Shown one piece after another: positions 16,800 to 26,245 of a DNA stretch of 64,000 nucleotides. The notes below the pieces were generated by a model. It was not told the origin of the DNA. It made no database searches and was given only the letters and a program-made list of their open reading frames with translations. The position numbers and the translations under genes were made by a program. The DNA lies in assembly GCF_006265095.1 (NCBI RefSeq), contig NZ_VCNK01000002.1, positions 1 through 64,000 on the forward strand, given 5' to 3'. Position 1 is the first letter of the stretch. Each line of letters begins with the position of its first letter. Source of the stretch: Phaeobacter sp. B1627. Lineage in GTDB: Bacteria; Pseudomonadota; Alphaproteobacteria; Rhodobacterales; Rhodobacteraceae.

Positions 16800-18455
16800 A
16801 TGAACGCGGATTACGTGATTGTTGGAGCCGGCAGCGCAGGCTGTGCCATGGCCTATCGTCTCAGCGAGGCGGGCAAGTCGGTTCTGGTGATCGAACACGG
16901 CGGCTCTGACGCGGGGCCGCTGATCCAGATGCCCGGTGCCCTCAGCTATCCGATGAACATGCCGATGTATGACTGGGGCTATTCCACCCAGCCGGAGCCG
17001 CATCTGGGCGGGCGCAGCCTGGTGACGCCGCGCGGCAAGGTGGTCGGCGGGTCCTCCTCGATCAACGGTATGGTCTATGTGCGCGGCCACGCGGGCGATT
17101 ATCGCCACTGGGCCGAAAGCGGCGCGCAGGGCTGGGACTACGCCGATGTGCTGCCCTATTTCAAACGCATGGAGACCTGGCACGACGGCGGTCAGGGCGG
17201 CGACCCGGACTGGCGCGGCACCGATGGCCCGCTGCATATTTCCCGCGGCCCCCGCGACAACCCGCTGCATGCGGCCTTTGTCGAGGCCGGACGGCAGGCG
17301 GGCTATGAGGTCACCGGCGACTACAACGGCAAGCAGCAGGAGGGCTTCGGCCCGATGGAGATGACGGTCCACAAGGGCCGTCGCTGGTCTGCCGCCAATG
17401 CCTATCTCAAACCGGCTCTGAAGCGGAAAAACTGTGATCTGATCCGCGGCTTTGCCCGCAAGGTGGTGATCGAGGATGGCCGCGCTGTCGGTGTTGAAAT
17501 CGAACGCGGCGGCAAGGTCGAGGTGATCCGCGCGGGGGCCGAGGTGATCCTCGCGGCCTCCTCGCTGAACTCGCCGAAACTGCTGATGCTGTCGGGGATC
17601 GGCCCGGCGGCGCATCTGGCCGAACATGGCATCGAGGTGGTCGCGGATCGTCCCGGTGTCGGCCAGAACCTGCAGGACCATCTGGAGCTCTATCTGCAGA
17701 TGGCGGCCTCGCAGCCGGTCACCCTGTTCAAATACTGGAACCTTCTGGGCAAGGCCTGGGTCGGCGCGCAGTGGCTGTTCACCAAAACCGGTCTGGGGGC
17801 GTCGAACCAGTTTGAAAGTGCGGCCTTCATCCGCTCCCGTGCGGGGGTCGACTACCCGGATATCCAGTATCATTTCCTGCCCCTCGCAGTGCGCTACGAT
17901 GGCAAGGTCGCCGCCGAGGGGCACGGGTTTCAGGCCCATGTGGGTCCGATGCGCTCCGGCTCTCGCGGGGCGGTCACACTGGCCTCTGCCGACCCCAATG
18001 CGGCGCCGAACATCCTGTTCAACTACATGTCCAAAGAGGAGGACTGGGAGGATTTCCGCACCTGCATCCGCCTCACGCGGGAGATCTTCGGACAGGAGGC
18101 CTTTGCGCCATTTGTCAAACACGAGATCCAGCCGGGCGACGCGCTGCAGAGCGATGATGAACTGAACGGGTTCATCCGCGAACACGTCGAGAGCGCCTAT
18201 CATCCCTGCGGCACCTGCAAGATGGGGGCGGCAGAGGATCCGATGTCGGTGGTCGATCCCGAATGCCGTGTCATCGGGGTCGATGGGCTGCGGGTGGCCG
18301 ACAGCTCCATTTTCCCGCGGATCCCCAACGGCAACCTCAACGGTCCCTCGATCATGACCGGCGAGAAAGCCTCGGACCACATCCTCGGCCGGCGCCTGCC
18401 GGCCTCGAACGCGGAACCCTGGTTCCACCCGAACTGGCAGACGGAGCAGCGCTGA
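16800..18455 (+). CDS. betA: Choline dehydrogenase
   Basis: A 551-residue flavoprotein of the GMC oxidoreductase family that oxidises choline to betaine aldehyde, delivering electrons to the respiratory chain. The FAD motif GAGSAG is at about 9-14, followed by the [14 protein letters not shown] signature near 83-96. The catalytic His is near 468 in [10 protein letters not shown], and a second conserved motif is NGNLNGPS near the C-terminus. ATG at 16800 is chosen because AGGAGA lies nine bases before it and the protein then has the standard length. It ends the bet cluster, with a strong terminator after it. Confidence 0.95.
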   Translation: MNADYVIVGAGSAGCAMAYRLSEAGKSVLVIEHGGSDAGPLIQMPGALSYPMNMPMYDWGYSTQPEPHLGGRSLVTPRGKVVGGSSSINGMVYVRGHAGDYRHWAESGAQGWDYADVLPYFKRMETWHDGGQGGDPDWRGTDGPLHISRGPRDNPLHAAFVEAGRQAGYEVTGDYNGKQQEGFGPMEMTVHKGRRWSAANAYLKPALKRKNCDLIRGFARKVVIEDGRAVGVEIERGGKVEVIRAGAEVILAASSLNSPKLLMLSGIGPAAHLAEHGIEVVADRPGVGQNLQDHLELYLQMAASQPVTLFKYWNLLGKAWVGAQWLFTKTGLGASNQFESAAFIRSRAGVDYPDIQYHFLPLAVRYDGKVAAEGHGFQAHVGPMRSGSRGAVTLASADPNAAPNILFNYMSKEEDWEDFRTCIRLTREIFGQEAFAPFVKHEIQPGDALQSDDELNGFIREHVESAYHPCGTCKMGAAEDPMSVVDPECRVIGVDGLRVADSSIFPRIPNGNLNGPSIMTGEKASDHILGRRLPASNAEPWFHPNWQTEQR

Positions 18456-18484
18456 TTTTCGGCCTGCTCCCCGGCTTCTCTGTG

Positions 18485-18521
18485 AAAACCGCCCCCTGCC
18501 TCCCCGCAGCGGGGCGGTTTT
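18485..18521 (+). terminator. Rho-independent terminator after betA
   Basis: AAAACCGCCCC at 18485-18495 pairs with GGGGCGGTTTT at 18511-18521 around a 15-nt loop. The stem ends in T residues. It lies 30 nt after the betA stop codon. Confidence 0.85.
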
Positions 18522-18691
18522 GCGTTTGGGGCGGCTCGGCCGATGGGGCCGACGGGGCCGGGCTTTGGGCCCGGATCGATTTTTCGCGCCAAAATATCCC
18601 GGATCTGAGGTGCGGTTTGATCCGGATCAACCTGGGCCCGCGCGTGACCTTCTAAACTCCTCAAGACCAAAGAAACCAAGGAGCGACCAAG

Positions 18692-18931
18692 ATGTCTCAC
18701 ACCCCGCATGAACTGGCCGAGGAATTTCCCGACAAAGCGGCATTGCTGAGCACGCTGAAGCAATCGGATGCGCATTTTGCGAAACTTGCGGATGAGTATC
18801 ACGCGGTGAACCGGGCCGTGCATCGGGCCGAAACCAACGTGGAGCCGGTCTCGGAGCAGGCGGAGGGGGAAATGCGCAAATCCCGCGCGGCGCTCAAGGA
18901 TGAGATCTGGGGCATCCTGTCAAAGGCGTGA
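18692..18931 (+). CDS. YdcH-family (DUF465) small protein
   Basis: A 79-residue, highly charged, probably helical protein. The order of features fits YdcH/DUF465 proteins: a PHELAEEFP start, a LKQSDAHFAKLADEYHAVN helix, and a second basic helix ending in KDEIW. The family has no settled function. The start follows AAGGAG. A terminator begins 29 nt after the stop codon, so it is likely transcribed alone. Confidence 0.85.
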   Translation: MSHTPHELAEEFPDKAALLSTLKQSDAHFAKLADEYHAVNRAVHRAETNVEPVSEQAEGEMRKSRAALKDEIWGILSKA

Positions 18932-18959
18932 TAGCGTCCTGCGTCGGATGACCGGGAGG

Positions 18960-18985
18960 GGCCGCTCAGGGGGGCGGCCTTTTTT
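18960..18985 (+). terminator. Rho-independent terminator after the YdcH gene
   Basis: GGCCGC at 18960-18965 pairs with GCGGCC at 18974-18979 and is followed directly by six T residues. The position, 29 nt past the stop codon, and the T run make this the clearest terminator of the window. Confidence 0.88.
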
Positions 18986-19107
18986 GCGTTCAGGCGGTTG
19001 GCCCTGATTGATCTGGTCCTGTTCATCTGGTTCTGGTTGATCCAGACCTGATTGATCCGATCCTGTCTGGGGTCTCACCCAGTCCGGTGTGATGCCGTGG
19101 AGCGGCG

Positions 19108-20475
19108 CTAGCTGACGCGGTAGGGCAGCACGCCGCGCGCGTTTGTATCCACACTCAGGCGTCGTTCCAGCGGTGGCACCGAGCGCTGGTGACACTCCGG
19201 GCGTTCGCAGATCCGGCAGGAAATGCCGATCGGTTCAAAGGCGCTGGCCTGTGACACATCGAGGCCGTCCGCGAACACCAGCGCGTCGGCATGGCTGACT
19301 TCGCAGCCCAGTGAGATCGCATAGCGACGCACCGGCGCCCCGAAGGAGCCGCCGGGTTTGGAGACATCCCGCGCCAGTGAAATATAGCGCACCCCGTCCG
19401 GGGTCTCGGCCAGCTGCCGCAGGAACCGGCCCGGTGTCTCAAAGGCCCGGTGCACATTCCACAGCGGGCAGGCACCGCCGAAGCGGGCAAACTGCAGCCG
19501 GGTGGCCGAGTGCCGCTTGGTGATGGTGCCCGCCTGATCCACACGCACAAAGAAGAACGGGATGCCCTTGGCACCGGGACGTTGCAGGGTCGACAGGCGA
19601 TGGGCGACCTGTTCGATCGAGGCACCAAAGCGGATCGCCAGCAGTTCGAGGTCATGGCGGCAGGCCCGCGCTGCCTCGAGAAACCGGCCATAGGGCATGA
19701 GCGCTGCGCCCGCGAAGTAATTGGCCAGCCCGATCTTGGCAATGGCGCGCGCTTCCTCGGTCTGGAACTTCGCAAAATCCAGTGTCGCCTCCAGCAGGTC
19801 GCCATATTTCAGCAAGGCCAGCTGCAGATACATCTGAAACTGCCGGGTCTGTGGCGCCGAGCGATGCGAGAGCGCCAGCACTCTGGTGTCGGGGTCGAAG
19901 GTGCGCAGCCCGGCCATATCCCGCAGCGTCACCGTGACGCCGATCGCCTGCAGCGCGGTCTCGGCACTGCCGCAGCGCTCGGCGGCGCGGTCGACCGCAT
20001 CGATATAGTTGTCGCAGTAGTGAAAGAAATCCCGCACTTCTTCCCAGGGGCTGGCCTGAATACGGGCGTCCTCCCGTCCCAGCGCCTCGTCGAGCGAGGC
20101 CAGGCGCTCGTGCGTTTGCCGGTAGGCCTGATGCAGCGCGAGAAAGGCCCGCGCAAGGGCCGGGGCGTTGGAGGCCGCCAGGCGCAGGTCCGCAAGCGGG
20201 GGCACATCATCGGCAAAGACCGGATCGGCCATGGCCTCGCGCATATCGGAAATCAGCCGTTCACTGTCGCCGGAGGACAGTTCGGTCACATCCAGCCCGA
20301 ACTCCTGTGCGAGGGCGAGCACAACCGTGGTGGAGACGGGGCGGTTGTTGTTCTCCATCTGGTTCAGATAGGGCAGGGAGACACCAAGCTTGGCTGCAAA
20401 GTCCTTTTGGGTGAGGCCGAGACGGCCCCGCATCTCGCGCAGCTTCGCTCCGGCGTAGAGCTTTTGGGTCGCCAT
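19108..20475 (-). CDS. pccR: Short-chain fatty acyl regulator PccR (ScfR family)
   Basis: A 455-residue regulator. Residues about 6-60 form an XRE-type helix-turn-helix (KLREMRGRLGLTQKDFAAKL and SLPYLNQMENN). The long C-terminal part is the ScfR-type acyl-CoA-sensing region, ending in a cysteine-containing segment (CRICERPECHQR). In Rhodobacter sphaeroides PccR controls propionyl-CoA carboxylase genes and binds TTTGCAAA sites. Here the gene neighbours pccB, and such a site lies just before its own start, pointing to self-regulation. ATG at 20475 starts the helix-turn-helix domain; the frame extends 85 codons upstream, but through a repeat. Confidence 0.9.
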   Translation of the reverse strand: MATQKLYAGAKLREMRGRLGLTQKDFAAKLGVSLPYLNQMENNNRPVSTTVVLALAQEFGLDVTELSSGDSERLISDMREAMADPVFADDVPPLADLRLAASNAPALARAFLALHQAYRQTHERLASLDEALGREDARIQASPWEEVRDFFHYCDNYIDAVDRAAERCGSAETALQAIGVTVTLRDMAGLRTFDPDTRVLALSHRSAPQTRQFQMYLQLALLKYGDLLEATLDFAKFQTEEARAIAKIGLANYFAGAALMPYGRFLEAARACRHDLELLAIRFGASIEQVAHRLSTLQRPGAKGIPFFFVRVDQAGTITKRHSATRLQFARFGGACPLWNVHRAFETPGRFLRQLAETPDGVRYISLARDVSKPGGSFGAPVRRYAISLGCEVSHADALVFADGLDVSQASAFEPIGISCRICERPECHQRSVPPLERRLSVDTNARGVLPYRVS

Positions 20476-20485
20476 GACGGGTGCC

Positions 20486-20525
20486 TTTGCAAATTGGGTG
20501 TTACGGAATTGTATAAGTGCAAAGT
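20486..20525. promoter_or_regulatory. PccR-type sites before pccR
   Basis: TTTGCAAA at 20486-20493 lies 10 bp upstream of the pccR start codon, and a related AAGTGCAAAG lies at 20516-20525. TTTGCAAA is the half-site reported for PccR in Rhodobacter. Binding here would let the regulator control its own gene. Confidence 0.55.
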
Positions 20526-20679
20526 TTTGCTGGCAAGCCGTGTGATCACGGAACGTGACAGGGCGAGTACAGATCGGGGTGCAGGATGGGCCACAAAGTG
20601 AGGGCTGGGCGGAGCAGCCCAGGACGGCGTACCGGGAGCGGCACCGAGAGGAGCGCCGGAAGGCGAGTATAGCGGGCGA

Positions 20680-20768
20680 GCTCCCGCCTGCGGCCCCTGC
20701 TTTGAAAAAGCCGGGACAGCAGTTGGGCATGGCGCGGCGCGCGCCCCGTCAGGGGCGCGCGCCGCGCC
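20680..20768 (-). repeat. Dispersed structured repeat, copy C
   Basis: On the minus strand a perfect 17-bp stem (arms 20731-20747 and 20752-20768, loop GTCA) is followed by CCCAAC (complement at 20722-20727), a small hairpin GCTTT-GAA-AAAGC in plus-strand terms at 20699-20711, and the tail GGCGGGAGC (complement at 20680-20688). Just outside, TTCGGGC-TTT-GCCCGAA near 20775 is another hairpin. It lies in the 540-nt gap between pccR and the exporter gene and downstream of the latter. Apart from the PccR sites, nothing else is evident in that gap. Confidence 0.75.
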
Positions 20769-21017
20769 GGTCGTTTCGGGCTTTGCCCGAAGCGAAACAC
20801 CTCAATCAACGGGACTGAAAGTCCAAAAGCCGTCCTGCATCCTCTGGCCACCTATTGGACCATCTCCCCAACAGATGGCTTGGGCGCGGCCCGGATATGA
20901 CGCCTGGACATGAGGTCCGGCGATCAAGCCTGACCCTGAGGTTGACGGGAGGGCCGGATGGGTGGCCCGCAGAGGCCCGGCGGCCGACTGTTTGCTATCA
21001 GATCAGGCCGCTTGCCA

Positions 21018-22211
21018 TCAGACCGCGAGCCCCAGTCGCCGTTCCCGGCGCATCACGAAGAGGATCGCCAGCATGCCAACGCCACCGCTGCCCACCATGA
21101 TCGTCAGCAGCGGCACCGCATTCGACCCCGGGACCAGCAGCCAGCCCGCAGCAGCGCTGAGCGCCGCGCCGGCCCCGATCATGATCGCCGAGGACAGACC
21201 GGCCGCCGTTCCCGCCAGATGCGGGCGGACGCTGATCGCGCCGGTGGTGCCATTGGGGATAGCCATGCCATTGCCGAGGCCCACGAAACACATGAACCCG
21301 AAGAAGGTCCAGACCGTGTCGAGCCCCGCCAGCGTCACCAGCAGCGACAGACCGACCCCGAATATATTCACAACCGCGCCCCAGAACACCATGATATTGA
21401 TGCCAAATCGCTCCGAGTAGCGCCCGGACAGAAAATTCCCCAGGAAATACCCAAGGGCCGGTGCCGAGAGGTAGAACCCCAGCTCCGCGCTGTTCAGCCC
21501 GTAGACATTGGTGCCGACAAACGGGCTGCCGCCGAGATAGGCAAAGAAGCTGCCGGCGCTGAGACCTGCGGCCAGCGAATAGCCCCAGAATCGGGGCGAC
21601 CGCAAAAGCTCCGGATATTCGCGAAACTGGTTCAGCAGGGTCTTGCCGCTGACGGTCGCGGTCTCGCCGAAATCGGCATAGAAAACCACCAGCGTCACAG
21701 CCGCCGCGCCAAACAGCAGCCAAAAGCTCGCATGCCAGCCAAAGCTCTGATCCAGCACGCCTCCCAGCGCCGGTCCGATCATTGGAACGACGGTCATGCC
21801 CATGGTCACATAGCCGATCATGCTGGCAGCCTTGGGACCGTCATACATATCGCGCACCGCCGCGCGGCTCAGGACCATGCAGGTGGCCACCACCGCCTGA
21901 GCCATGCGGAAGGCCAGAAACACGCCCGCACTCTGGGCAAAGATACAGCCCAGCGTCGCCAGCAGGAACAGCACCAGCGACGCCATCATCACCGGGCGCC
22001 GCCCCATCTGATCCGAGATCGGCCCGACAACAATCTGCACCACCGTGCTCGCCGCGAGATAAAAGGGAACCGAAAGGGCGATCAGCCGGTACTCTACCCC
22101 GAAATAGCTCGCCATGCTCGGCAGCGACGGTTGAAAGATGTTCATGCCCAGGGCCGACAGGCCGGAAAGCAGGATGAGAGTCCAGATGGTCGGGGGTGTT
22201 GTGCGTGTCAC
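21018..22211 (-). CDS. Bcr/CflA-family multidrug exporter (MFS)
   Basis: A 397-residue major facilitator protein with 12 hydrophobic segments. The A motif GPISDQMGRRP is near residues 63-73, and the LPSMASYFGV segment near 30 is typical of Bcr/CflA drug-proton antiporters. Cargo cannot be predicted; these proteins can expel bicyclomycin, sulfonamides or dipeptides. The start is read as GTG at 22211, which gives the usual short N-terminus. It lies between pccR and pccB but on the strand opposite to pccB, and has no evident functional tie to them. Confidence 0.87.
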   Translation of the reverse strand: MTRTTPPTIWTLILLSGLSALGMNIFQPSLPSMASYFGVEYRLIALSVPFYLAASTVVQIVVGPISDQMGRRPVMMASLVLFLLATLGCIFAQSAGVFLAFRMAQAVVATCMVLSRAAVRDMYDGPKAASMIGYVTMGMTVVPMIGPALGGVLDQSFGWHASFWLLFGAAAVTLVVFYADFGETATVSGKTLLNQFREYPELLRSPRFWGYSLAAGLSAGSFFAYLGGSPFVGTNVYGLNSAELGFYLSAPALGYFLGNFLSGRYSERFGINIMVFWGAVVNIFGVGLSLLVTLAGLDTVWTFFGFMCFVGLGNGMAIPNGTTGAISVRPHLAGTAAGLSSAIMIGAGAALSAAAGWLLVPGSNAVPLLTIMVGSGGVGMLAILFVMRRERRLGLAV

Positions 22212-22493
22212 TATACGTCTCGGTTTAGTTTGCGTGTTAATCGTCTAGGGGCTGACCCGGGGAAAGTCTACGGCGCGGGTCACCTCGGGTACAATTTTAG
22301 CCAGAGATTTCCCCACAGGCCGCCCCCAGACATGGCCCACCACTTTGCCACAAACGCCGGGTCACAGGCCGACCCCCGGCCTGCGCAATATCCGCCCGAC
22401 CGGGCCAAAGCACGCCCTCGCCGCCGGGCCTGCGGGCACATGCGATGGCTTGCCGGGGTTTGCTGATTTGCTGATTTGCGGCCGCGCGCTGCA

Positions 22494-22517
22494 TTGACTT
22501 TGCAAATTTGCCACAAT
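22494..22517 (+). promoter_or_regulatory. PccR-type operator upstream of pccB
   Basis: TTTGCAAA at 22499-22506 is followed directly by TTTGCCAC, and both overlap a TTGACT box at 22494-22499 that could be a -35 element. It lies about 120 nt before the pccB start codon. The arrangement suggests PccR control of pccB. Nothing else is evident in the rest of the 410-nt divergent gap. Confidence 0.6.
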
Positions 22518-22623
22518 TGCCTTGGGGCACAGGGTGGCGCAGGCTAGGGTCAGCCGCAACATCGGGACCGGTTCTCCGGCGACCCGGACCATTGGGGCCC
22601 AAACTGATCAGGGGGCATTTGCC

Positions 22624-24156
22624 ATGAAGGACATCCTTGCCGAACTCGAGGGCCGTCGCGAAACCGCGCGGCTCGGCGGCGGACAGAAACGCATCGATGC
22701 GCAGCATGCCCGCGGCAAGCTGACCGCCCGCGAACGGGTGGAGCTGCTGCTCGACGAAGACAGCTTCGAAGAATTCGACATGTTCATCAGCCACCGCTGT
22801 ACCGATTTCGGGATGGAGAACAACAAACCTGCGGGTGACGGCGTCATCACCGGCTGGGGCACCATCAATGGCCGTCAGGTCTATCTGTTCAGCCAGGACT
22901 TCACCGTGCTGGGGGGCTCGGTTTCGGCGACCCACGCGATGAAGATCTGCAAGATCATGGATATGGCGATGCAGAACGGCGCGCCGGTGATCGGGCTCAA
23001 CGATTCCGGCGGTGCCCGTATTCAGGAAGGCGTTGATGCGCTGGCAGGCTATGCCGAGATCTTTCAACGCAACGTGCTGGCCTCAGGGGTGATCCCGCAG
23101 ATTTCCGTGATCATGGGACCCTGCGCCGGGGGGGCCGTCTACAGCCCGGCGATGACCGATTTCATCTTCATGGTCAAAGACAGCTCCTATATGTTTGTCA
23201 CCGGTCCCGACGTGGTGAAAACCGTGACCAACGAGCAGGTCACCGCAGAGGAGCTGGGCGGGGCCTCCACCCATACGCGGAAATCCTCTGTCGCCGATGG
23301 GGCGTTTGAAAACGACGTGGAGGCCCTCGCCGAGGTGCGCCGCCTGGTCGATTTCCTGCCGCTCAACAACCGCGAAAAACCGCCGGTGCGCCCGTTCTTT
23401 GACGACCCCGCCCGGATCGAGAACAGCCTCGACACGCTGGTGCCGGAAAACGCCAATACGCCCTATGATATGAAAGAGCTGATCACCAAAACCGCGGATG
23501 AGGGCGACTTCTACGAAATTCAGGAAGAGTTCGCCAAGAATATCATCACCGGCTTCATCCGCCTCGAGGGGCAGACGGTGGGCGTGGTCGCCAACCAGCC
23601 GATGGTGCTGGCGGGCTGTCTCGATATCGACTCGAGCCGCAAGGCCGCGCGCTTCGTGCGGTTCTGCGATGCCTTCGAGATCCCGATTCTCACCTTCGTG
23701 GATGTGCCGGGCTTCTTGCCGGGCACGGCGCAGGAATATGGCGGCGTCATCAAACACGGGGCCAAACTGCTGTTCGCCTATGGCGAGGCGACAGTGCCCA
23801 AGGTCACCGTGATCACCCGCAAGGCCTATGGCGGCGCCTATGACGTGATGGCCTCCAAACACCTGCGCGGCGATTTCAACTATGCCTGGCCCACCGCAGA
23901 AATCGCGGTCATGGGCGCCAAGGGCGCGACCGAGATCATCCACCGCGCCGACCTCCATGATCCGGAAAAGATCGCCGCCCACGCCAAGGACTATGAGGAC
24001 CGCTTTGCCAATCCCTTCGTGGCGGCCGAGCGCGGTTTTATCGATGAGGTGATCCAGCCGCATTCGACCCGCCGCCGGGTGGCCCGGGCCTTTGCCTCTC
24101 TGCGCAACAAGAAGCTGCAGAATCCGTGGAAAAAACACGACAACATCCCGTTGTGA
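22624..24156 (+). CDS. pccB: Propionyl-CoA carboxylase, carboxyltransferase (beta) subunit
   Basis: A 510-residue carboxyltransferase that moves the carboxyl group from biotin to propionyl-CoA, making methylmalonyl-CoA. The two crotonase-like halves have oxyanion-hole stretches: [10 protein letters not shown] and the [10 protein letters not shown] block in the first (about 120-180), and [14 protein letters not shown] with [11 protein letters not shown] in the second (about 358-415). The length is that of PccB. ATG at 22624 follows AGGGGG. The partner biotin subunit is encoded 3 kb downstream, a split seen in related bacteria. Confidence 0.96.
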   Translation: MKDILAELEGRRETARLGGGQKRIDAQHARGKLTARERVELLLDEDSFEEFDMFISHRCTDFGMENNKPAGDGVITGWGTINGRQVYLFSQDFTVLGGSVSATHAMKICKIMDMAMQNGAPVIGLNDSGGARIQEGVDALAGYAEIFQRNVLASGVIPQISVIMGPCAGGAVYSPAMTDFIFMVKDSSYMFVTGPDVVKTVTNEQVTAEELGGASTHTRKSSVADGAFENDVEALAEVRRLVDFLPLNNREKPPVRPFFDDPARIENSLDTLVPENANTPYDMKELITKTADEGDFYEIQEEFAKNIITGFIRLEGQTVGVVANQPMVLAGCLDIDSSRKAARFVRFCDAFEIPILTFVDVPGFLPGTAQEYGGVIKHGAKLLFAYGEATVPKVTVITRKAYGGAYDVMASKHLRGDFNYAWPTAEIAVMGAKGATEIIHRADLHDPEKIAAHAKDYEDRFANPFVAAERGFIDEVIQPHSTRRRVARAFASLRNKKLQNPWKKHDNIPL

Positions 24157-24159
24157 CCG

Positions 24160-24507
24160 ATGGCGTCCCGTTGGCATATCACCCGCACTGAGGGAGAGCT
24201 GGTGCTCTGTCGCCAGCGTCCTGCCCGGTTTGATGTCGTGGCGGTCACCACTCTCCCTATGGGCGATCCGGTGCGGCTGGCGCATCAGATCCGGCAGGAC
24301 CTGTGGCGGGCCTTGCAACGGGTGCGGGGCTTCTCTCCGGTGGTGCGTCTGACCCGCGACGGAGAGGCGATTCGCGTTGAGGCCGGCGGGCGGGTGGCGA
24401 GCCCTGTTTCCCCCAGACTCGCGGCCCGGATTTCCGAGGTTCTGGAGCATCCGGACAAGCGGCGGCGCTGGATCACTCAGGCGCAGCGCAAGGCAAAAGG
24501 TTTCTGA
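24160..24507 (+). CDS. Conserved-looking protein downstream of pccB, unknown function
   Basis: A 115-residue basic protein that I cannot assign. It starts three bases after the pccB stop codon, so it is almost certainly cotranscribed. It has no signal peptide or membrane segment. It has a beta-rich N-terminus (WHITRTEGELVLCR), a helix with QIRQDLWRALQRVRG, and a basic C-terminus ending RKAKGF. Small proteins also sit between pccB and pccA in related Rhodobacterales as far as I recall, so a link to carboxylase function is possible but unproven. Confidence 0.7.
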   Translation: MASRWHITRTEGELVLCRQRPARFDVVAVTTLPMGDPVRLAHQIRQDLWRALQRVRGFSPVVRLTRDGEAIRVEAGGRVASPVSPRLAARISEVLEHPDKRRRWITQAQRKAKGF

Positions 24508-24532
24508 ATGACCCGAGGTCAATCGAAACCCA

Positions 24533-24650
24533 GCGCAAATTTGTTGCAGGACTTGCGCCGAAATGACGGGCGGGCCCGGCGTTTTTGTGGCGGGTTCGCA
24601 AAATGCCTGACTGCTGTGCGGCATGCAGTATTTTTGCACAAATTTGTAAC
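24533..24650 (+). promoter_or_regulatory. Degenerate PccR-type sites in the gap after the pccB operon
   Basis: Two similar motifs, GCGCAAATTTGTTGC at 24533-24547 and TTTGCACAAATTTG at 24633-24646, plus TTCGCAAA at 24595-24602, occur within 120 bp in an otherwise non-coding 330-nt gap. They resemble TTTGCAAA with changes. They could serve the genes leading to pccA. The match is weaker than at pccB. Confidence 0.4.
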
Positions 24651-24837
24651 AGGGTTTGACACAGAGGCCGAATCGGTTGCATGCTCTGTTTCAGCCGAAG
24701 CGAGTTCAGCGCGCGCCCTTGGCGCAGCGCCCGCAGCCCCGGCAGGAGGAGCTCGATTATATCGAGGTCGGGGCTGCGGTTCTTTGGTTTCTTGGCCGAG
24801 GCCATTCCCAACACGCCCGCCATTCCCATTACATCCA

Positions 24838-25470
24838 ATGATTGAATTCCGCATCTCGGATCCGATGTCAGCGGCCATCTCGGCGCCCAGCTCAGCTCGG
24901 ATGTCAACCACGTCAAGGCCATGCTCCCGCAGCAGCGGCCTGCGGCCTGATCACACCGGGCTGGCGCTGCTGATGCTCTGTGCAGTCTGGCTCCTGTTGG
25001 GCACGCTCCCCGTCTCTGCGGCCTCGGGTCAGCAGGGCTCGGGACAGCAGGCCAGTAATCAGCAAACGAGTGATCAGCAAACGAATGATCAGCAGGGCAG
25101 TGATCCGCAGACCAGTGATCCGCAGGCCAGCCGGCCGCAAGCCAATGGTCTGGCGGTCCCCTCCGGGCAGCCGGTGACCCTCGCCGAGGTTCTTCTGGAC
25201 GACACCCCCGGTGCGCTCTGGGCGCGGTTCCGTTTTGTCGCGCCGCAGATTGCGGGCGCGGCCGACCCCGGCCGAAGTGCCGCCGATATTGACCATCTCT
25301 GCGCGGCCGTGGCGCTGCCCTATCTGGCCCATCACAGGGTCACGCCGGAGCGGGTGGTGATCTCACTCTCGGACCGGCTCCTGCCCTTCGGCAGCAGCGT
25401 GCCGGAGGCCACGCAGTTCTTCGAAACCTACCGGCTGGAGGCCGGAACCTGCATCTGGGAGGGGTACTGA
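24838..25470 (+). CDS. DUF6497-like exported protein with Gln/Ser-rich repeat
   Basis: A protein of about 210 residues. A hydrophobic signal segment (GLALLMLCAVWLLLGT, then VSAAS) is followed by about 40 residues of Gln/Ser/Asp repeats. The body, from PSGQPVTLAEVLLDD through ARFRFVAPQI, to a cysteine-containing end, resembles the Rhodobacterales DUF6497 family of unknown role. The repeat is encoded by 12- and 15-bp DNA units at 25040-25140. The start is uncertain: ATGs at 24838, 24865 and 24901 are all in frame and none has a good ribosome site; 24901 gives the tidiest signal peptide. Confidence 0.65.
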   Translation: MIEFRISDPMSAAISAPSSARMSTTSRPCSRSSGLRPDHTGLALLMLCAVWLLLGTLPVSAASGQQGSGQQASNQQTSDQQTNDQQGSDPQTSDPQASRPQANGLAVPSGQPVTLAEVLLDDTPGALWARFRFVAPQIAGAADPGRSAADIDHLCAAVALPYLAHHRVTPERVVISLSDRLLPFGSSVPEATQFFETYRLEAGTCIWEGY

Positions 25471-25684
25471 TGCGGCGGTCTGCGCTCTGTCGGCATGTTT
25501 CTGCGGTTTTCGCGTCACAAGCGCGCCCTGCGGAGGAATTGTCATATGTTCCTGAAACCAATGCCGCTATACTGCGCGCGGGACGCAAATATGCGCCTCA
25601 ACTCAGTGGGGATTTTCCCGTTGGGTTGCCAGAGGCGCGGGTTTCGGCCCGTGCAGGTTTCATCAATGATCTTAGGAGACTGAC

Positions 25685-25828
25685 ATGTCCAAGAGCATCA
25701 AGCTTCTCACTCTCGCAGGCCTCGTGGCGGCCGTTTCCGCATGCGCGGGCCCGCGCGAAGAAGAATTCGTCGTGGTCGAGCCAGAGCCGATCTCGCAGGA
25801 ACCGGTCTACACCGGCAAATACAAGTAA
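25685..25828 (+). CDS. Small lipoprotein (47 residues)
   Basis: A tiny predicted lipoprotein: a basic start MSKSIK, a hydrophobic stretch, and a lipobox VSAC with Cys20, then a short acidic tail rich in Glu, Val and Pro ending VYTGKYK. AGGAG at 25674-25678 lies six bases before the ATG. Tiny lipoproteins of this kind are common in Rhodobacterales; the function is unknown. It would be sorted through the Lol machinery. Confidence 0.72.
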   Translation: MSKSIKLLTLAGLVAAVSACAGPREEEFVVVEPEPISQEPVYTGKYK

Positions 25829-25897
25829 TCACTTCAGGGGTCCGGCCCTGTGGCCGGCCCCGTCCGACCTGCGGGGTGCCGGACCGGAGGCCCCCCC

Positions 25898-26245
25898 ATG
25901 TTGAAACACCGCGGCTTTCCCGGCCGTCTTCCGGGTACAGATTTTCAGTTCATCATCCGTCGCGCCAGCACCAAGGGCATCACGCCTTTGATTGCACGCG
26001 AACGCTTTCGCGACCGCAGACCCCCGGATCGCCGGGCCGATGCCGGCTTCATGAAGGCCCTGTGGGACCATTTCGGCGACCAGCCCTTCGAGCGGGGCAA
26101 CCTCGACGCGGGGCGGCTCAGCTGGCTGTTCGGGCGCGAGGTCGTGGCGGTGGATGACCCCTTCGATCCGGAAAGCTACGAGTCGCTTCTGGTGATCGAT
26201 GTCGATGTCGCCCGCCGGTCCTTCCCCGAGGCCTTTGAGGGCTGA
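25898..26245 (+). CDS. Small protein of unknown function
   Basis: A 115-residue soluble protein that I do not recognise. The N-terminal 50 residues are basic (LKHRGFPGRLPG, RERFRDRRPPDRR), and the second half is acidic, with FGDQPFERGNLD and a DPESYESLLVIDVDVA stretch. ATG at 25898 is preceded by GGAGG at 25886-25890 with good spacing, so this start is preferred to an in-frame codon at 25850. It is on the same strand as the surrounding pcc genes, but the 520-nt gap after it argues against tight cotranscription. Confidence 0.6.
   Translation: MLKHRGFPGRLPGTDFQFIIRRASTKGITPLIARERFRDRRPPDRRADAGFMKALWDHFGDQPFERGNLDAGRLSWLFGREVVAVDDPFDPESYESLLVIDVDVARRSFPEAFEG

Noticed and set aside
14883-18428. 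1181-codon open frame on the minus strand across the bet genes
   Set aside because: It is a by-product of strong codon bias in betB and betA; the proteins on the plus strand match known families through their whole length.
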